Assembly (NCBI GenBank): GCA_019677205.1
Contig: JAAMXY010002049.1
Span: forward strand, 1-40,563
Reading direction: 5' to 3'
Source of the DNA: Pinguiococcus pyrenoidosus
Lineage: Eukaryota > Sar > Pinguiophyceae > Pinguiochrysidales > Pinguiochrysidaceae
DNA length: 40,563 nt
Both the position numbers and the translations under genes were made by a program. Of the stretch, positions 20,901-30,083 are shown in pieces. The notes under the pieces are model-generated. The model searched no databases. It worked only from the letters and a program-made list of their open reading frames with translations, and was not told where the DNA came from. Positions within the stretch are counted from its first letter, which is position 1. The number at the start of each line of letters is the position of its first letter.

Positions 20901-22554
20901 TCGGAGTTCTTCAGGCGCTGCGCCTCGTCGACGACCAGCACGGAGAAGGGGATCTTCCCGAGCACTCCCTTCTCGATGATCGCCATGTCGTACGACGTGA
21001 CGAGCACATGAAATCGATACCGGCCGGGCGCGTCGGCGGCATGCTTCCTTTGGTCGGGTCTGCTGCTCGGCTTGGTCGCCAGCTCGAAGTCCTTCAGGAT
21101 CGCGCGATCTTTCTCGTGCCCGTGCAGGATCAAGCAGCGCATGTCGGTCCACTTCTCCGTTTCTCCCTTCCATTGGGTCAAGGTTGAGAGTGGCGCAATG
21201 ACCAAGAATGGCCCCAGCTGCTTCCGCTTGTGGGCGAGGGTTGCCAAGAAGGACAGGATCTGCAGCGTCTTGCCCAAGCCCATCTCATCTGCCAGCAGCG
21301 ATCCGCGCTGCAGCTCCCAGTGATTCATCAGCCAATTCACGCCCTCGACTTGGTAGGGGCGGAGGAGGCGGCTCTGTTCCAACGGGATAGTCTCGGGAGT
21401 GAGAAGAGGCGCAAACTGGCGGCCCGAGGGAGGGATTGGCTTCGGCAACCGCTTCTTCATCAGCGCGTCCCGCCTCCAAAAGACCAGGACTGCGAGGGCG
21501 TCTTCTTCGGACGCTTCCACGTCCAGCTCTTCCCACGTGCTTTCGATGTAGCTCAGTCCGCGCCATTTGCAGAAGTAGGTGAACGCGTGCCCCGCCGCGA
21601 GAGGCGGCAAGAGGCGCGAGATGTGTTCCAAAGCATCGCGGTGTACCGCGCTGAATCGCCGCGGCGTACGACCAGGCTCGAAAGCGGCGGCGGCGGCGGC
21701 GGCAAGGTCCTCCTCCTTCACCGCCGCGTCCTTGCTTTCCTCCGGCTGTCCCTCCGTTGCCGCAGCTTTGCGCGCCTTCTCGTCGGCGTCCTTCTTGCCC
21801 TCCAGGCAGTCCTTGCAGAACCATTCGCCTTCCGGTATCTTCCGCAGCGGGGGCTGCAGGCAGTAGAGATGGAAAGGGCGGTCGCAGCTGTCACACAGAA
21901 TGGTGCGCGGCGCGTCGTCCGACTTGCCGCAGACGCAGCAGGGCTCTTCATCCGCCATGTCATCTTCGTCCAGCGGGATCTGGTCAAAGTGCAGCACGCA
22001 CTCCACTTCGCGAAACACGGTATCTGCCAACGGGTCGTCGTTGCAGCAGTCCAGAATCTCGCCTTCATCCTTGAAATGGGCCCGATAGCGCTTCAGCCTC
22101 GTCCGCGCCCGCGGGTTCTTGCACAGCTCCTCCTCCAACGTCCACAGGCAATGGCGATGCGACTCGCCCTTGAGCTTCACCAGGTACTCCAGCGCATAGG
22201 GCCGCCTGCTCTCGCTCTTTTTCTCCTCTTCGCCCTCCGCAGCTTTGCGCAATCGGTGGCCCACGATGACGGAAATCTGGTCCAGGTCGTCTTCTCCTCT
22301 CTCCAGGTCGGACTCGGTGGCGGAGCTGTCGTTGGACGGCATTCCCGAAGAGCTCTCTTCCGTAGAAACGCTTCTCTTGCGCTTCCGCGAGGCCTGCGAG
22401 CGTGGAAGACGATGAAACTCCTCGGAAAAATCACCGATATGGCCCAAAATCGGCGGATCAACACATCCATCTCTCCAGCTCTGCGTCCGAGAAGCTGCTT
22501 AGCGCCACTCACCGGCCTCTCGCCCTCCAGCTGCGCATCTAGCTCTGCCTGCAT
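17767..22554 (-). CDS. CHD-type SNF2 chromatin remodeller with PHD finger and PDZ-like C-terminus
   Basis: Exons 22554..22513, 22420..18059 and 17895..17767 join in phase 0 to give 1,510 residues. Family members use ATP to slide or space nucleosomes in the nucleus. Order: chromodomain 1 (YLVKLKGESHRHCLWTLEEE, about 60-135); the start of a second (VECVLHFDQI); a PHD finger (CCVCGK to WFCKDC, about 172-217) inserted there; then the second chromodomain's remainder (FTYFCKWRGLSYIESTWEEL, about 295-320). SNF2 motifs follow: RPYQVEGVNWLM, DEMGLGKT, VVDEAQRLKN, then helicase C with STRAGGMGLNLQ and QAQARTHRIGQ. The usual DEAH is DEAQ here. About 1400-1480 form a PDZ-like fold (GPFGFLAGDVILSLNN, VAEVLSKTRNVKMRLVRF). 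The first exon encodes 14 residues (donor CCG|GTGAGT). Reading straight through the last intron gives a false Leu/Cys-rich tail from a CTTG repeat. Confidence 0.92.
17898..17985. repeat. (CAAG)n microsatellite in the last intron of the CHD gene
   Basis: About ten perfect GCAA/CAAG units are followed by interrupted copies with AAAG variants. Read on the minus strand it is (CTTG)n and forms the pyrimidine-rich tract that runs straight into the acceptor CTTGCAG at 17896-17898. Confidence 0.95.
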
Positions 22555-23097
22555 GTCCTAGCAAGCCACAAGTGGGGGCGCATCGCGTTAGAGAAGCTGT
22601 GCTATGGCCGAGTGACAAGCGAATTTGAACGGTGCTTACTTCGATCTCATGGATTCGCGCCGACGCCACCGCTGCTGAGCTGCGCTGCGCGCGCCGCGCG
22701 CCGTCGCCTTCCATCCCAGCCGAATATGCCGACGCTCTGGAGGAGGTTCGCCGGATTCTGTGGCGCGGAGGCCGCCTTTCTGCGGCGCGGGCGTCTGTCA
22801 CAACCGGCCGCTGTATTGGACAGTTTGGGATTTGGGGATTTTGAGATTTTGAGATTTTGAGATTTTGAGATTTTGAAAGTCTCTTTTGCTGTGTCATGGG
22901 CGAGAAAATTTAATATTTTTAGAATTTTCTAAAGATAAAATTTTTGTAGTGATAAATTGAATGTGGACTTTACTCCTGCGGCTTTTTGTGGTGATGGGGC
23001 CGTATTTCGGCACGACCATTCCGCCTCAGGTTTTCGTCCGGTACGGGCCGACTAACCGGTGAAGAACCGTTTCGCAATGCGATTTAGGAAGTACTAG
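22555..23097. other. Upstream of CHD gene, passing into an AT-rich island
   Basis: The first 250 bp are GC-rich and probably hold the CHD promoter. From about 22830 composition drops sharply, with an 8-bp tandem repeat and runs of A/T. No coding sequence is seen. Confidence 0.5.
22837..22876. repeat. Tandem repeat, 5 x 8 bp (GATTTTGA)
   Basis: Five perfect adjacent copies mark the left edge of the AT-rich segment that carries the transposase relic. Confidence 0.92.
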
Positions 23098-23733
23098 GAA
23101 CATGAGATCTTAAAATGTTATAGAATCTCACTTATCAAACATGCCTATCAAATAGCTGTTCAAATACCCGGAGTACTTTCGAGAGTTGCCGCTCTCAGTG
23201 GCTTGATGCGTGCGGAGATAGTCGTTGAAGGCTTTTGCGTGTCGGAGAGCAAGGAGGCTTACAAGTTCTTCATCGAGGCCGCTTTCGATATGGCTCCCGC
23301 GGCGGACCGACGAGACACTCGGATTGTCTTCAGCGATGGTATCCTGCACAGTTTGGAAGGCTTCAATTTGCCTTGCGCTTCATGGTTCCTGGATACGTTC
23401 CACCTACTGCAGTTCGATTGTAGAAAACTTCTTGGTGTCCAGGCATTTCATCTCGTCGAGAAGGATCTGCAGAGCTGGGTTAGGGCCGAGAGCGAGAGTG
23501 ACGCCCGCGCATGCGCGGATGCAATACACGCTAAGCTCGCCCACATGCCCGACGCGTTGGACAAGCTGGTGACCGAGTATCTGTCCCGCCCGCAGCACAT
23601 ATGCCTATGGCACGTGCAAGCCGTAGACTTTAACATGCGCCGCCAGAGCTCCCAGCTGTCAGAGGTGACACACAGCGGAGTGAGGACCAGGACATCGTCG
23701 TGGGGTTTCTGGGAAACTGTCCGCGCTCTGTAA
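23098..23733 (+). pseudogene. MULE-like transposase fragment
   Basis: The frame is open from 23098 but has no sensible start, and ends at a stop at 23733. It reads VVEGFCVSESKEAYKFFIEA, then RIVFSDGILHSLEGF, then LPCASWFLDTFHLLQFDC, ending with ICLWHVQ and NMRRQSSQLSEVTHSGVRTR. This order (a GF..ES..aYkFF block, a catalytic-type SDG, a C..wH-like block, then an S..sE..Hs block) is the core of Mutator-like (DDE) transposases. The N-terminal DNA-binding part, the first acidic residue and the C-terminal SWIM zinc finger are missing. It sits in an AT-rich island unlike its neighbours. I found no terminal inverted repeats by eye. Confidence 0.6.
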
Positions 23734-24382
23734 ACTGCGCGTAGTCTGGAAACTGTTCTGTGACTGTCGTGCAAGACTGGAAAACTCCGCGCGACTATCG
23801 TGCTCGCATCCGAGTCACGACTGGGCCTTCGGTGGATCCCGCTGCTCCGCGGTCGTCGTTGAGGTCTTCCTCCCCGTGCTTCCATTGGTGTTGTCCTTGA
23901 GTAGCTGGCGAGCAAGGGGTGTCAGAGGGGCGTTGGCTGCGTGCTTCTTCCGCGCCAATTCGGTGAGAGCAGCCTTCTCCTTATGAAATCGCCAATGAAC
24001 TTGAGGGTCGGGTAGTACCTGAACGCCATGATGGCAGGCAGGTAAAACTTTTTGGTAGAACGCGAACAGCGGAGAGAGCGTCCTCAACGAAAGCGAAGAC
24101 ACGAATGGATGGCTCTTAAGCGATCTTGACTGGTCCTTTCAAAACGTCGATCTCCCGGATTTTGGCGCCACCCGGAACCGACGTTGTCCCGTATCGATCG
24201 TGTGTCTTCCTTCTTGAAATTTGAATGCGTGAACTATTGCATAGTAACGCTATTTCAATCCTGAAATCCGTTCATTCGAAATTCAATGCTGGAATTCGCA
24301 TAAAAGGGTAATAGTGAAACGTCTTTTACATCTTTTCATCTCAAATGTCGTGCAAAAATAGCGGATTTCCTGGCGTTGCGGC
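23734..24382. other. Intergenic region upstream of SET gene
   Basis: It holds the SET-gene promoter. An E2F-like ATTTTGGCGCC lies near 24159. A 95-codon minus-strand frame (24102-23815) has no ATG and no recognised domain, so it is not called. Confidence 0.4.
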
Positions 24383-26716
24383 ATGTCTCTCGCCCCGTGC
24401 GAGGCCACGCCAGACGAGGCTGTCTTTCTCGACTGGCTGCTGCAGAACGGCGCACTCTTTCCCAAGGTAAACCCCCATTTTCTTCCCAATTCCTCCCTTC
24501 TGCCTCACAAAACCCGCATAATTGCAGATCAAATGGCCCGTTTTGAACGCCAAGAGCGGCCTCCGAGGCGCCGTTGCTATAGCGGACATAAGCCGAGATG
24601 AAGTCATGCTGTCCATTCCCAAGAAGTTGCTTCTGTGCCCCGAGACCGCCCAGCAGAGCGAGCTGGGGGCCATTCTCCCTCGACATCCTGGCGTCACCGG
24701 CGACACTGCGGTGGCCTTTCAGCTTTTGTTCGAGCGCGCCAAGGGCAAACGCAGCTTCTACGGCCCGTACATCGACGTGCTGCCGCAGCCGTCGCCCTTG
24801 TCGAGCTGGGACGCCAGCGACATGCGCGAGTTGCAGGACTACCGCCTGGTCCGACGAGCTCGGGGCCGGAGGAATGCGATCCAGTACCGCTATGAGAGGT
24901 TCGTGGTGCCGCTGCTGGAGCAGGAGGATCACGAGCTCTTGACGACGCAGCATTTCTCGCTGGACAAGTTCGTGTGGGCGTGGAACGTCGTGGCCTCTCG
25001 AGCTTTCGGACGGAGGCTGCCGTGGGTGGCCTTGGTGCCCTTTGCGGACTGTCTGAACCATGCCAACGTGCAGACCAAGTATGACTATGATGTGACAGAG
25101 GATGCGGATGATGCCGAGCTCTCCAACTCCTTGGAATTCAGCTTGTTAGATGCAGAGGCGACGCAGCGGGAGGCGCAGCAGGGCCGCAGTGGGCGTGGGA
25201 ACGGACTGTTTCGCATGTTTCCAACGGGGACGACTCAGTATGCAAAAGGCAGCGAGGTCTTCAACTCGTACGGGCGGCGACCCAACGACAACCTCCTCAT
25301 GGAATATGGGTTCGCCATGCTGTTCAACGAGTGGGATGAAGTTCAGGTGCACATCTCGCTCTTCGACGAATTGCGGCGACAGGCCCAGCTCGCCGCCTCA
25401 GAAGCCTCAGACGCCTCTCCAAGCGACATCGGAGACGCAGTAGACTCTTTCAGAGAGGCCTTCCGCCGGCGCCTCGTGAAGCAGAACGGACGTGAGACCT
25501 TCGACCTCCGACTAGCAGTTCCGGACGTGGGCTTTCTGGCGTTTGCAAGGAGCTGCCAGTTCGCCGGAAAGGAGGCTGCAGCAGCAAGCCTGGCGACGCC
25601 GGATCCGGCTCTTGCAGAGACCAAGCTGGTGGATTCGGAAGTGCTCCTTCGGGACGCTAGTGGCGCTTCGAGTCATGGTGTTGCCGTGCAAATTCCACGG
25701 GAATCTATGATGGAACGGCGGGAGAATCCAGTGTCGATCACAAATGAGATTGGTGCGTTGAACACGTGCCTCCGCGCTATCCACGAGGCTGAACTAGATT
25801 TTGGGATGGAACGGCGGGAGAATCCAGTGTCGATCACAAATGAGATTGGTGCGTTGAACACGTGCCTCCGCGCTATCCACGAGGCTGAACTAGATTTTGG
25901 GATGGTAAGGCAGTCACGTCTGAAGCTTTGCGGTGTGAGACCGAGAGCCTGATGTACCGTGAAACTCCTGCACAGGGCAGCGACCTCGAGGCCGACTTTC
26001 GCCTCTTGGATCGGCTGAGTCGGAGACTTCGCGATGGCACACTATCCGCTGAGCCAACCATCGATCCTGAAGCAGGAGAGTCAAGCAACGACCAGCACGA
26101 CCTAGAGAAGTACTGCAATGCGCTGGCGTATCGAATAACAAGAAAGGTGCGAGGCACAGGGCAGATGCCAAAGCTGGCTGTTGGGGACCGCTGAAAGACT
26201 GTCGCTGAGAGACTGTCGCTGAGAGACGGTCGAACGCATGACTCATCATCTTGGTGCCTTGTTCCAATGCGCAGGCGATTTTGCGAACGTGGACCGTGGT
26301 GCTGGATGCAATCCTCGGCGTGCTTGTGAGCTGCGATAGTCTAGACGACGCTCCGCAACGAGCGGAGTTCCTAGGTTCCTTTGATAGGTACGTTGCTTTT
26401 CGGAGGCACCCTATCCGGAGACTGCGGCGTTGACAACATCAACTGCTATTCCGCAGCACCCTTCACCTCGTTCAAAGCTTCTGGAGGCGAGCTCCAGGTA
26501 CGATATCGTCGGGTCAAGTGCAGCCCAAAGTCGTTTTCAAGACTGACGAGAGGGCGGGACACGATGCATCTGGCCCACACAGAACACTCGGCTGTGAGGG
26601 AAATGGAAGATCGATTTGTCCGCGAGTTCTGCGCGCACGCAGACTTCTGCCACCATCATGAGAAGCTCCTCGCGATGGTGCAAGATGAAGATGAAGCCGC
26701 CGCGCAGTCGCTGTAG
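24383..26716 (+). CDS. SET-domain lysine methyltransferase of the Rubisco LSMT/SETD3-SETD6 class
   Basis: Proposed exons are 24383..24466, 24528..25904, 25976..26146, 26275..26387, 26457..26497 and 26553..26716, all phase-consistent, giving 649 residues. The first four are well supported and the last two are weaker. The split SET domain begins with GLRGAVAIADISRDEVMLSI. It continues with an iSET insert containing LDKFVWAWNVVASRAFG. It closes with VPFADCLNHANV (the NH that contacts S-adenosylmethionine) and EVFNSYGRRPNDNLLMEYGF. Later exons match the helical Rubisco-LSMT substrate-binding domain (YCNALAYRITRKAILRTWT). Such enzymes methylate lysines on non-histone proteins; the substrate here is unknown. 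Residues encoded by 25710-25901 are a perfect 32-residue in-frame duplication. No plastid transit peptide is evident, so a cytosolic or nuclear site is likelier. Confidence 0.85.
25710..25901 (+). repeat. Perfect tandem duplication, 2 x 96 bp, in frame in the SET gene
   Basis: Units 25710-25805 and 25806-25901 look identical over all 96 bases by eye. Each encodes 32 residues starting MERRENPVSITNEIG and ending AELDFG. The unit begins with ATGG, and an ATGG also follows the second copy at 25902 just before the donor ATG|GTAAGG, so microhomology may have mediated the event. Confidence 0.95.
26190..26232. repeat. Short tandem repeat in a SET-gene intron (about 14-bp unit)
   Basis: GACTGTCGCTGAGA occurs twice in a row and then degenerates to GACGGTCG. 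It lies within the intron 26147-26274 and is unlikely to be coding. Confidence 0.8.
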
Positions 26717-26842
26717 AGATGCGTCGACCCGGCAGAAGCAAATCACCGAAAATCTCGGAGTTCTTGTCGATTTGCTGGCTCTCCCATTCCTCAGTCAGCT
26801 GGATGATGCCAAGAAGTGCCGCGACACATACATCTCGGTGCC

Positions 26843-27031
26843 TTATTCACGACTCGCAATGCGCTCCAGGATGCGGCGCATTTCGAACTTCTCAGCATCA
26901 ATGTAGCTTCCTTTTTCCTTCGTCTTCCTCAGCCGCGTGGCTGCAAACACCACAGAGCAGAGCATAAGAGCGACCGCAGCGACGACACCAACGACGATGG
27001 CCGACAACCTCGCCGCCGCTGAGACCTTCAT
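26843..27031 (-). CDS. Possible 62-residue single-pass membrane protein, or last exon of one
   Basis: From the ATG at 27031 the frame encodes a basic start (MKVSAAARLS), a strong hydrophobic helix (AIVVGVVAAVALMLCSVVFA), a positive stop-transfer patch (TRLRKTKEKG) and an amphipathic tail (EKFEMRRILERIASRE). That composition is typical of a real membrane anchor. The frame is open further upstream, so this could be the terminal exon of a larger gene. It lies downstream of the minus-strand glycosyltransferase, but no donor linking the two was convincing. Confidence 0.3.
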   Translation of the reverse strand: MKVSAAARLSAIVVGVVAAVALMLCSVVFAATRLRKTKEKGSYIDAEKFEMRRILERIASRE

Positions 27032-27261
27032 CCTCAGAAGACAGCGTACATGGACAGTCCGTACACGATTCGTTAAACACGCGGCCTCGGCTGTCCTCTG
27101 TGATGTCTGCAGTCCTCTCTGGCAGCCGCAACTCGGACAGGTCCCAGCAACATGTCTGCCTGAAGGCGTCGGCAGGCGACGAGGTTGGAGTCTCCTAGGG
27201 ACTTCCGGTATCGATGCTTCTTCTCGTGATACTCTTAGCAGGACAGCTGAAGATGGATGCA

Positions 27262-28697
27262 TCATGCAGCTGCCTCGCACCACCAATCCTGGAGGCCCGT
27301 CTTGCGAAAGAGGTGGTGCGGCCCGTACCAAGTCTTCATGCGCGGATTGCTATAGACCTCTCCCGGATACCTGTCCGCAATGCATCGATGGAACGCCACA
27401 TCTGCAAGATCCCCAAAGGCCGTCACCGTAAGTTCCTCAAAGCACTTGCCTACCCTATGCTGCCAGAGAAGGAGGCCAAAAAACTTACGTTCACATTCGT
27501 TGATGACGTGACCCGGCGCCCAGGAGGCCAAGTAGCGGCAGTCTCCTGCTTTGGCGCGGTCGTAGATGGCCAGGCCCCCAAAACAGCTCTGCACCTTGAT
27601 CAAGGCGTTTCCCCCTCGCTGCTGGTCATGCAGCTTCTGAATCTGCAGCCGGTCCAGTATGGCGCCCTTGGGATCGCGGAAGGCGATGGTGTCCCAATAC
27701 ATCCCATGCGCCAGAACGCCATTGCTGCACATGACCGCCCAGTCGCTATGGCCGAAGCTCTCCGCGATGCCATCGGCGTCGATGCCCCATAAGTCCATGT
27801 CCAGCACGACCAGGAAGTCGAACTGCTGGCCTCGCGACGCCTCCAGCGACGCCAGCTCGTTAAGCGCCTGGTTGCGCAGCGAGCCGATGCGGCGGAACCG
27901 CTCACAGAAGGGGCAGGAGTCACCTGCGTCTCGAGGGGGAAACGTGAGCAGCCGCTTGGATGCTGCCCGCTTTCTGGTGACCAAGGAATGAGAAGAGGCT
28001 CAAACTCACCTCTGGAGGTGGTTTCCATCGGGCAGTCGGCAGCGCAGGAATAAAGCGCCGTCTTGTCATAGTCCGCCTACAAAGGTGGACGACACTGGGA
28101 TGAGAGGTGTTCGCCACTCGGAGGCTTCGTACCACCCTCACGTCATCCGTGACTACGAACCTCATTGGCAGCTTCTTCGACTACATGTCGCGTGGCCGAA
28201 TCTTGATCCCTCCAATCGTCCAGGAAGTCCCTCTCCCCCCCTTCCCTTGGCGGCCGAACGAACACGAAGGCAGCCGAGTGAAAGCTGTCGCCCAGGTCGC
28301 CGATCTGCGGCAGCAGCCGCTGTAGAGCGCAGAAGTTGTCTCCCAGAAGTCCCACTATCGCCACATCATACTCGCGCATGAACTCCCGACCGCGCTCCGC
28401 CAGCTTGCTGACAGCAGACGACTGCGGCGATGTCGAGATCCCGAAGTTGTACAGCAGGTCCTGACGGTCCTCCGGAGAGTACCTCAGGAAGTTGCGCATC
28501 TTGTGGCGCTCTTCCAGGTCCAAGGAATAAAAGGCGAATATCGAGAACAACGCAGCAGGTACCAAACATAGGTGGCAGGCGGTCACCAGGCGTTTCCGCC
28601 GGACTTTACTTTGGTCTGGCAACGCCACACTCTCATCCGCTTCTGACGTATGTACAGCCGCCACAGCGCGCGATGGCGATCTCCTCGTCTGCACCAT
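27262..28697 (-). CDS. Golgi-type glycosyltransferase, GT-A fold, resembling GT69/CAP59
   Basis: Exons 28697..28161, 28076..28010 and 27923..27262 join with matching phases to give 421 residues. The first exon has a short basic leader and one hydrophobic anchor (LVTACHLCLVPAALFSIFAF, about residues 38-57), so it should be a type II membrane protein with a lumenal catalytic domain. YDVAIVGLLGDNFCALQRLL starts that domain. The third exon carries RRIGSLRNQALNELA, DFLVVLDMDLWG (a D-x-D metal site), YWDTIAFRDPKG, SCFGGLAIYD and YSNPRMKTWYG. That order is seen in GT69-like mannosyl or xylosyl transferases and related GT-A enzymes. The sugar and acceptor cannot be told. The donor GAG|GTTCGT is weaker than the others. 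A straight read-through of exon 1 upstream would pass a 15-A run and is not coding. Confidence 0.6.
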
Positions 28698-28860
28698 AGC
28701 AGAGTGATACCTGAGGTGAGTAAAAAAAAAAAAAAAATCTCGGTGGAGTCTCTCCTGTGGCGCAGCGCTCCGGAACGTTCTCGGCCAAAAAGGGCCATTT
28801 TCACGCTCGAATTCGCGTCTTTTCCGTCCGTCACGGCCGGAAAGTTGAGGAGTTGTTTGA
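28698..28860. promoter_or_regulatory. Bidirectional promoter (glycosyltransferase / zinc-ribbon gene)
   Basis: It is 163 bp between divergent ATGs. It contains a run of about 15 A residues near 28723-28738 and a GGCCAAAAAGGGCC near-palindrome around 28784-28797. Poly(dA:dT) tracts exclude nucleosomes and are common in compact promoters. Confidence 0.45.
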
Positions 28861-30057
28861 ATGGCGTTTTGGCGCGCGATGCGCCCGCTTGTCGCACTCT
28901 CCGCCCTTGCCTGCGCTGTACATGGCCTCGGCAGCACCGCGAAAGCGCGCTGGCGAGCGGAGAGGCCCTGGGCGGCCACGAGAGGCCGCGGCCTGCGCGG
29001 CGCGGCTCACGCGGGAGATGCGCTGCCGGAGGACGCGGGTCAGCCTCACTGGGAAGCGCTGTTTCGGAAGGGCCAGCGGCAGACTGCCTTTCCTACAGAG
29101 CAGGAGGAGTCCGCTGTGGCGTTCGCAGAGCTTTCTGGGCCGAAAGTGGCGCGTTCGCCCCCCGTTTTAGCCGCCACATTCGGCGGAGACAGCGCGGCGG
29201 ACGTCATGGTGCTTAGGGAAGTGGCCCAGATCGCTCGGCAGCGCGGGGTCCGCTGCGGATTGCTGTACCGCGGCGCAGCGGAGGGTCTGCCGCCGCTGGA
29301 AGACAGCTTTGACTACGTGCTGATGGATTGCGACGGCGAGAATCTCCTCAGGGCGGCACTGGAGCAAGAAGGCTGGCTCGAGGGAGAGGGCCAGGAGGCG
29401 AAAGAGCAGATTGCTGGACCTTCGTGGGTCCACGTGGGCACCAGCTTCTTGCTGGACATGGTCCGGGGCAAGGACTTGCAGGTGCGCACGGTCTGGTGGC
29501 AGCAGCAGGCGGACGACATCAGCGCCGAGGAGGAGGAGAGGATCTTCGACGACATCAATCGCGAGATGCAGGACCTCTGGAAGGAAAGCGGAGCGCTGTC
29601 TGAGGAGTCGGAGATCCCGATCGGCCGCGTCATGCAGATTCCCATGATGAGCGAGACGTTCCTGCGGGATATGCTCGTGGAGGACTTTGTTGACGTGCGC
29701 GTGGAGACCGCAGACGGCCTCCGCGACGTGTTTCAGGAGCTCGTAGAAGCACCGATAGCTTTAGACGCCAGCGACGGCGACGGCGACGTCGACGTCAACT
29801 TGGATTTGAACGGCTTTGGCCTTGGAATAGAGCCCGCAGACATGACGTTCGCGGATGAACAAATCGGATTGCCAGAGCGTAGGAGCACGCCGTCCAGCGC
29901 GCCAGCAACCGCAGCAGAAGCAATAGAAGTGACGGCCGCAGAAAGCTCGGAAGGCCCGGGCACGACCAGCAGCGGCACAAAGTTCTGCATCGAATGCGGA
30001 GCGAAGCTGCCTCGGCGAGCCAAATTCTGCTCGGAATGCGGCGCCAGCCAGCAATGA
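28861..30057 (+). CDS. Targeted protein with C-terminal double-CxxC zinc ribbon, function unknown
   Basis: A single exon of 398 residues. The N-terminus (MRPLVALSALACAVHGLG) is a clear signal peptide. It is followed by an Arg/Ala-rich stretch with few acids (about 25-50) that could be a transit peptide, as in complex-plastid proteins; a secreted or ER protein is the alternative. The middle (about 95-330) is unrecognised and mostly acidic. It includes VMVLREVAQIARQRGVRCGL, SFDYVLMDCDGENLL, WVHVGTSFLLDMVRG and a Glu-rich DISAEEEERIFDDINREM helix. A Ser/Thr/Ala/Glu linker leads to a zinc ribbon at the end (KFCIECGAKLPRRAKFCSEC) with Cys pairs near 376/379 and 390/393, a fold otherwise common in cytosolic proteins. 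Its stop lies 26 bp from that of the next, convergent gene. Confidence 0.72.
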   Translation: MAFWRAMRPLVALSALACAVHGLGSTAKARWRAERPWAATRGRGLRGAAHAGDALPEDAGQPHWEALFRKGQRQTAFPTEQEESAVAFAELSGPKVARSPPVLAATFGGDSAADVMVLREVAQIARQRGVRCGLLYRGAAEGLPPLEDSFDYVLMDCDGENLLRAALEQEGWLEGEGQEAKEQIAGPSWVHVGTSFLLDMVRGKDLQVRTVWWQQQADDISAEEEERIFDDINREMQDLWKESGALSEESEIPIGRVMQIPMMSETFLRDMLVEDFVDVRVETADGLRDVFQELVEAPIALDASDGDGDVDVNLDLNGFGLGIEPADMTFADEQIGLPERRSTPSSAPATAAEAIEVTAAESSEGPGTTSSGTKFCIECGAKLPRRAKFCSECGASQQ

Positions 30058-30083
30058 GAAACGAGCTCTTCGCCTTGCGTGTG

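Larger units (their letters stand above)
22830..24100. mobile_element. Probable degraded DNA transposon insertion (approximate bounds)
   Basis: The AT-rich composition, the transposase relic at 23098-23733 and short degenerate repeats (CTGGAAACT and AGACTGGAAAACT around 23750-23790) suggest an old insertion between the CHD and SET genes. Bounds are inferred from the composition change, not from terminal repeats. Confidence 0.4.

Noticed and set aside
23815-24102. A 95-residue minus-strand frame upstream of the SET gene
   Set aside because: It has no ATG and no recognised domain, and lies in the degraded transposon area.
24160-26720. A plastid Rubisco methyltransferase identity for the SET gene
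   Set aside because: The domain class fits, but no transit peptide is visible and the class also includes SETD3 and SETD6, so only the class is named.
28698-28979. Upstream extension of the glycosyltransferase reading frame with a poly-Phe run
   Set aside because: The run is a translated homopolymer in the promoter. The ATG at 28697 gives a normal type II membrane protein start.
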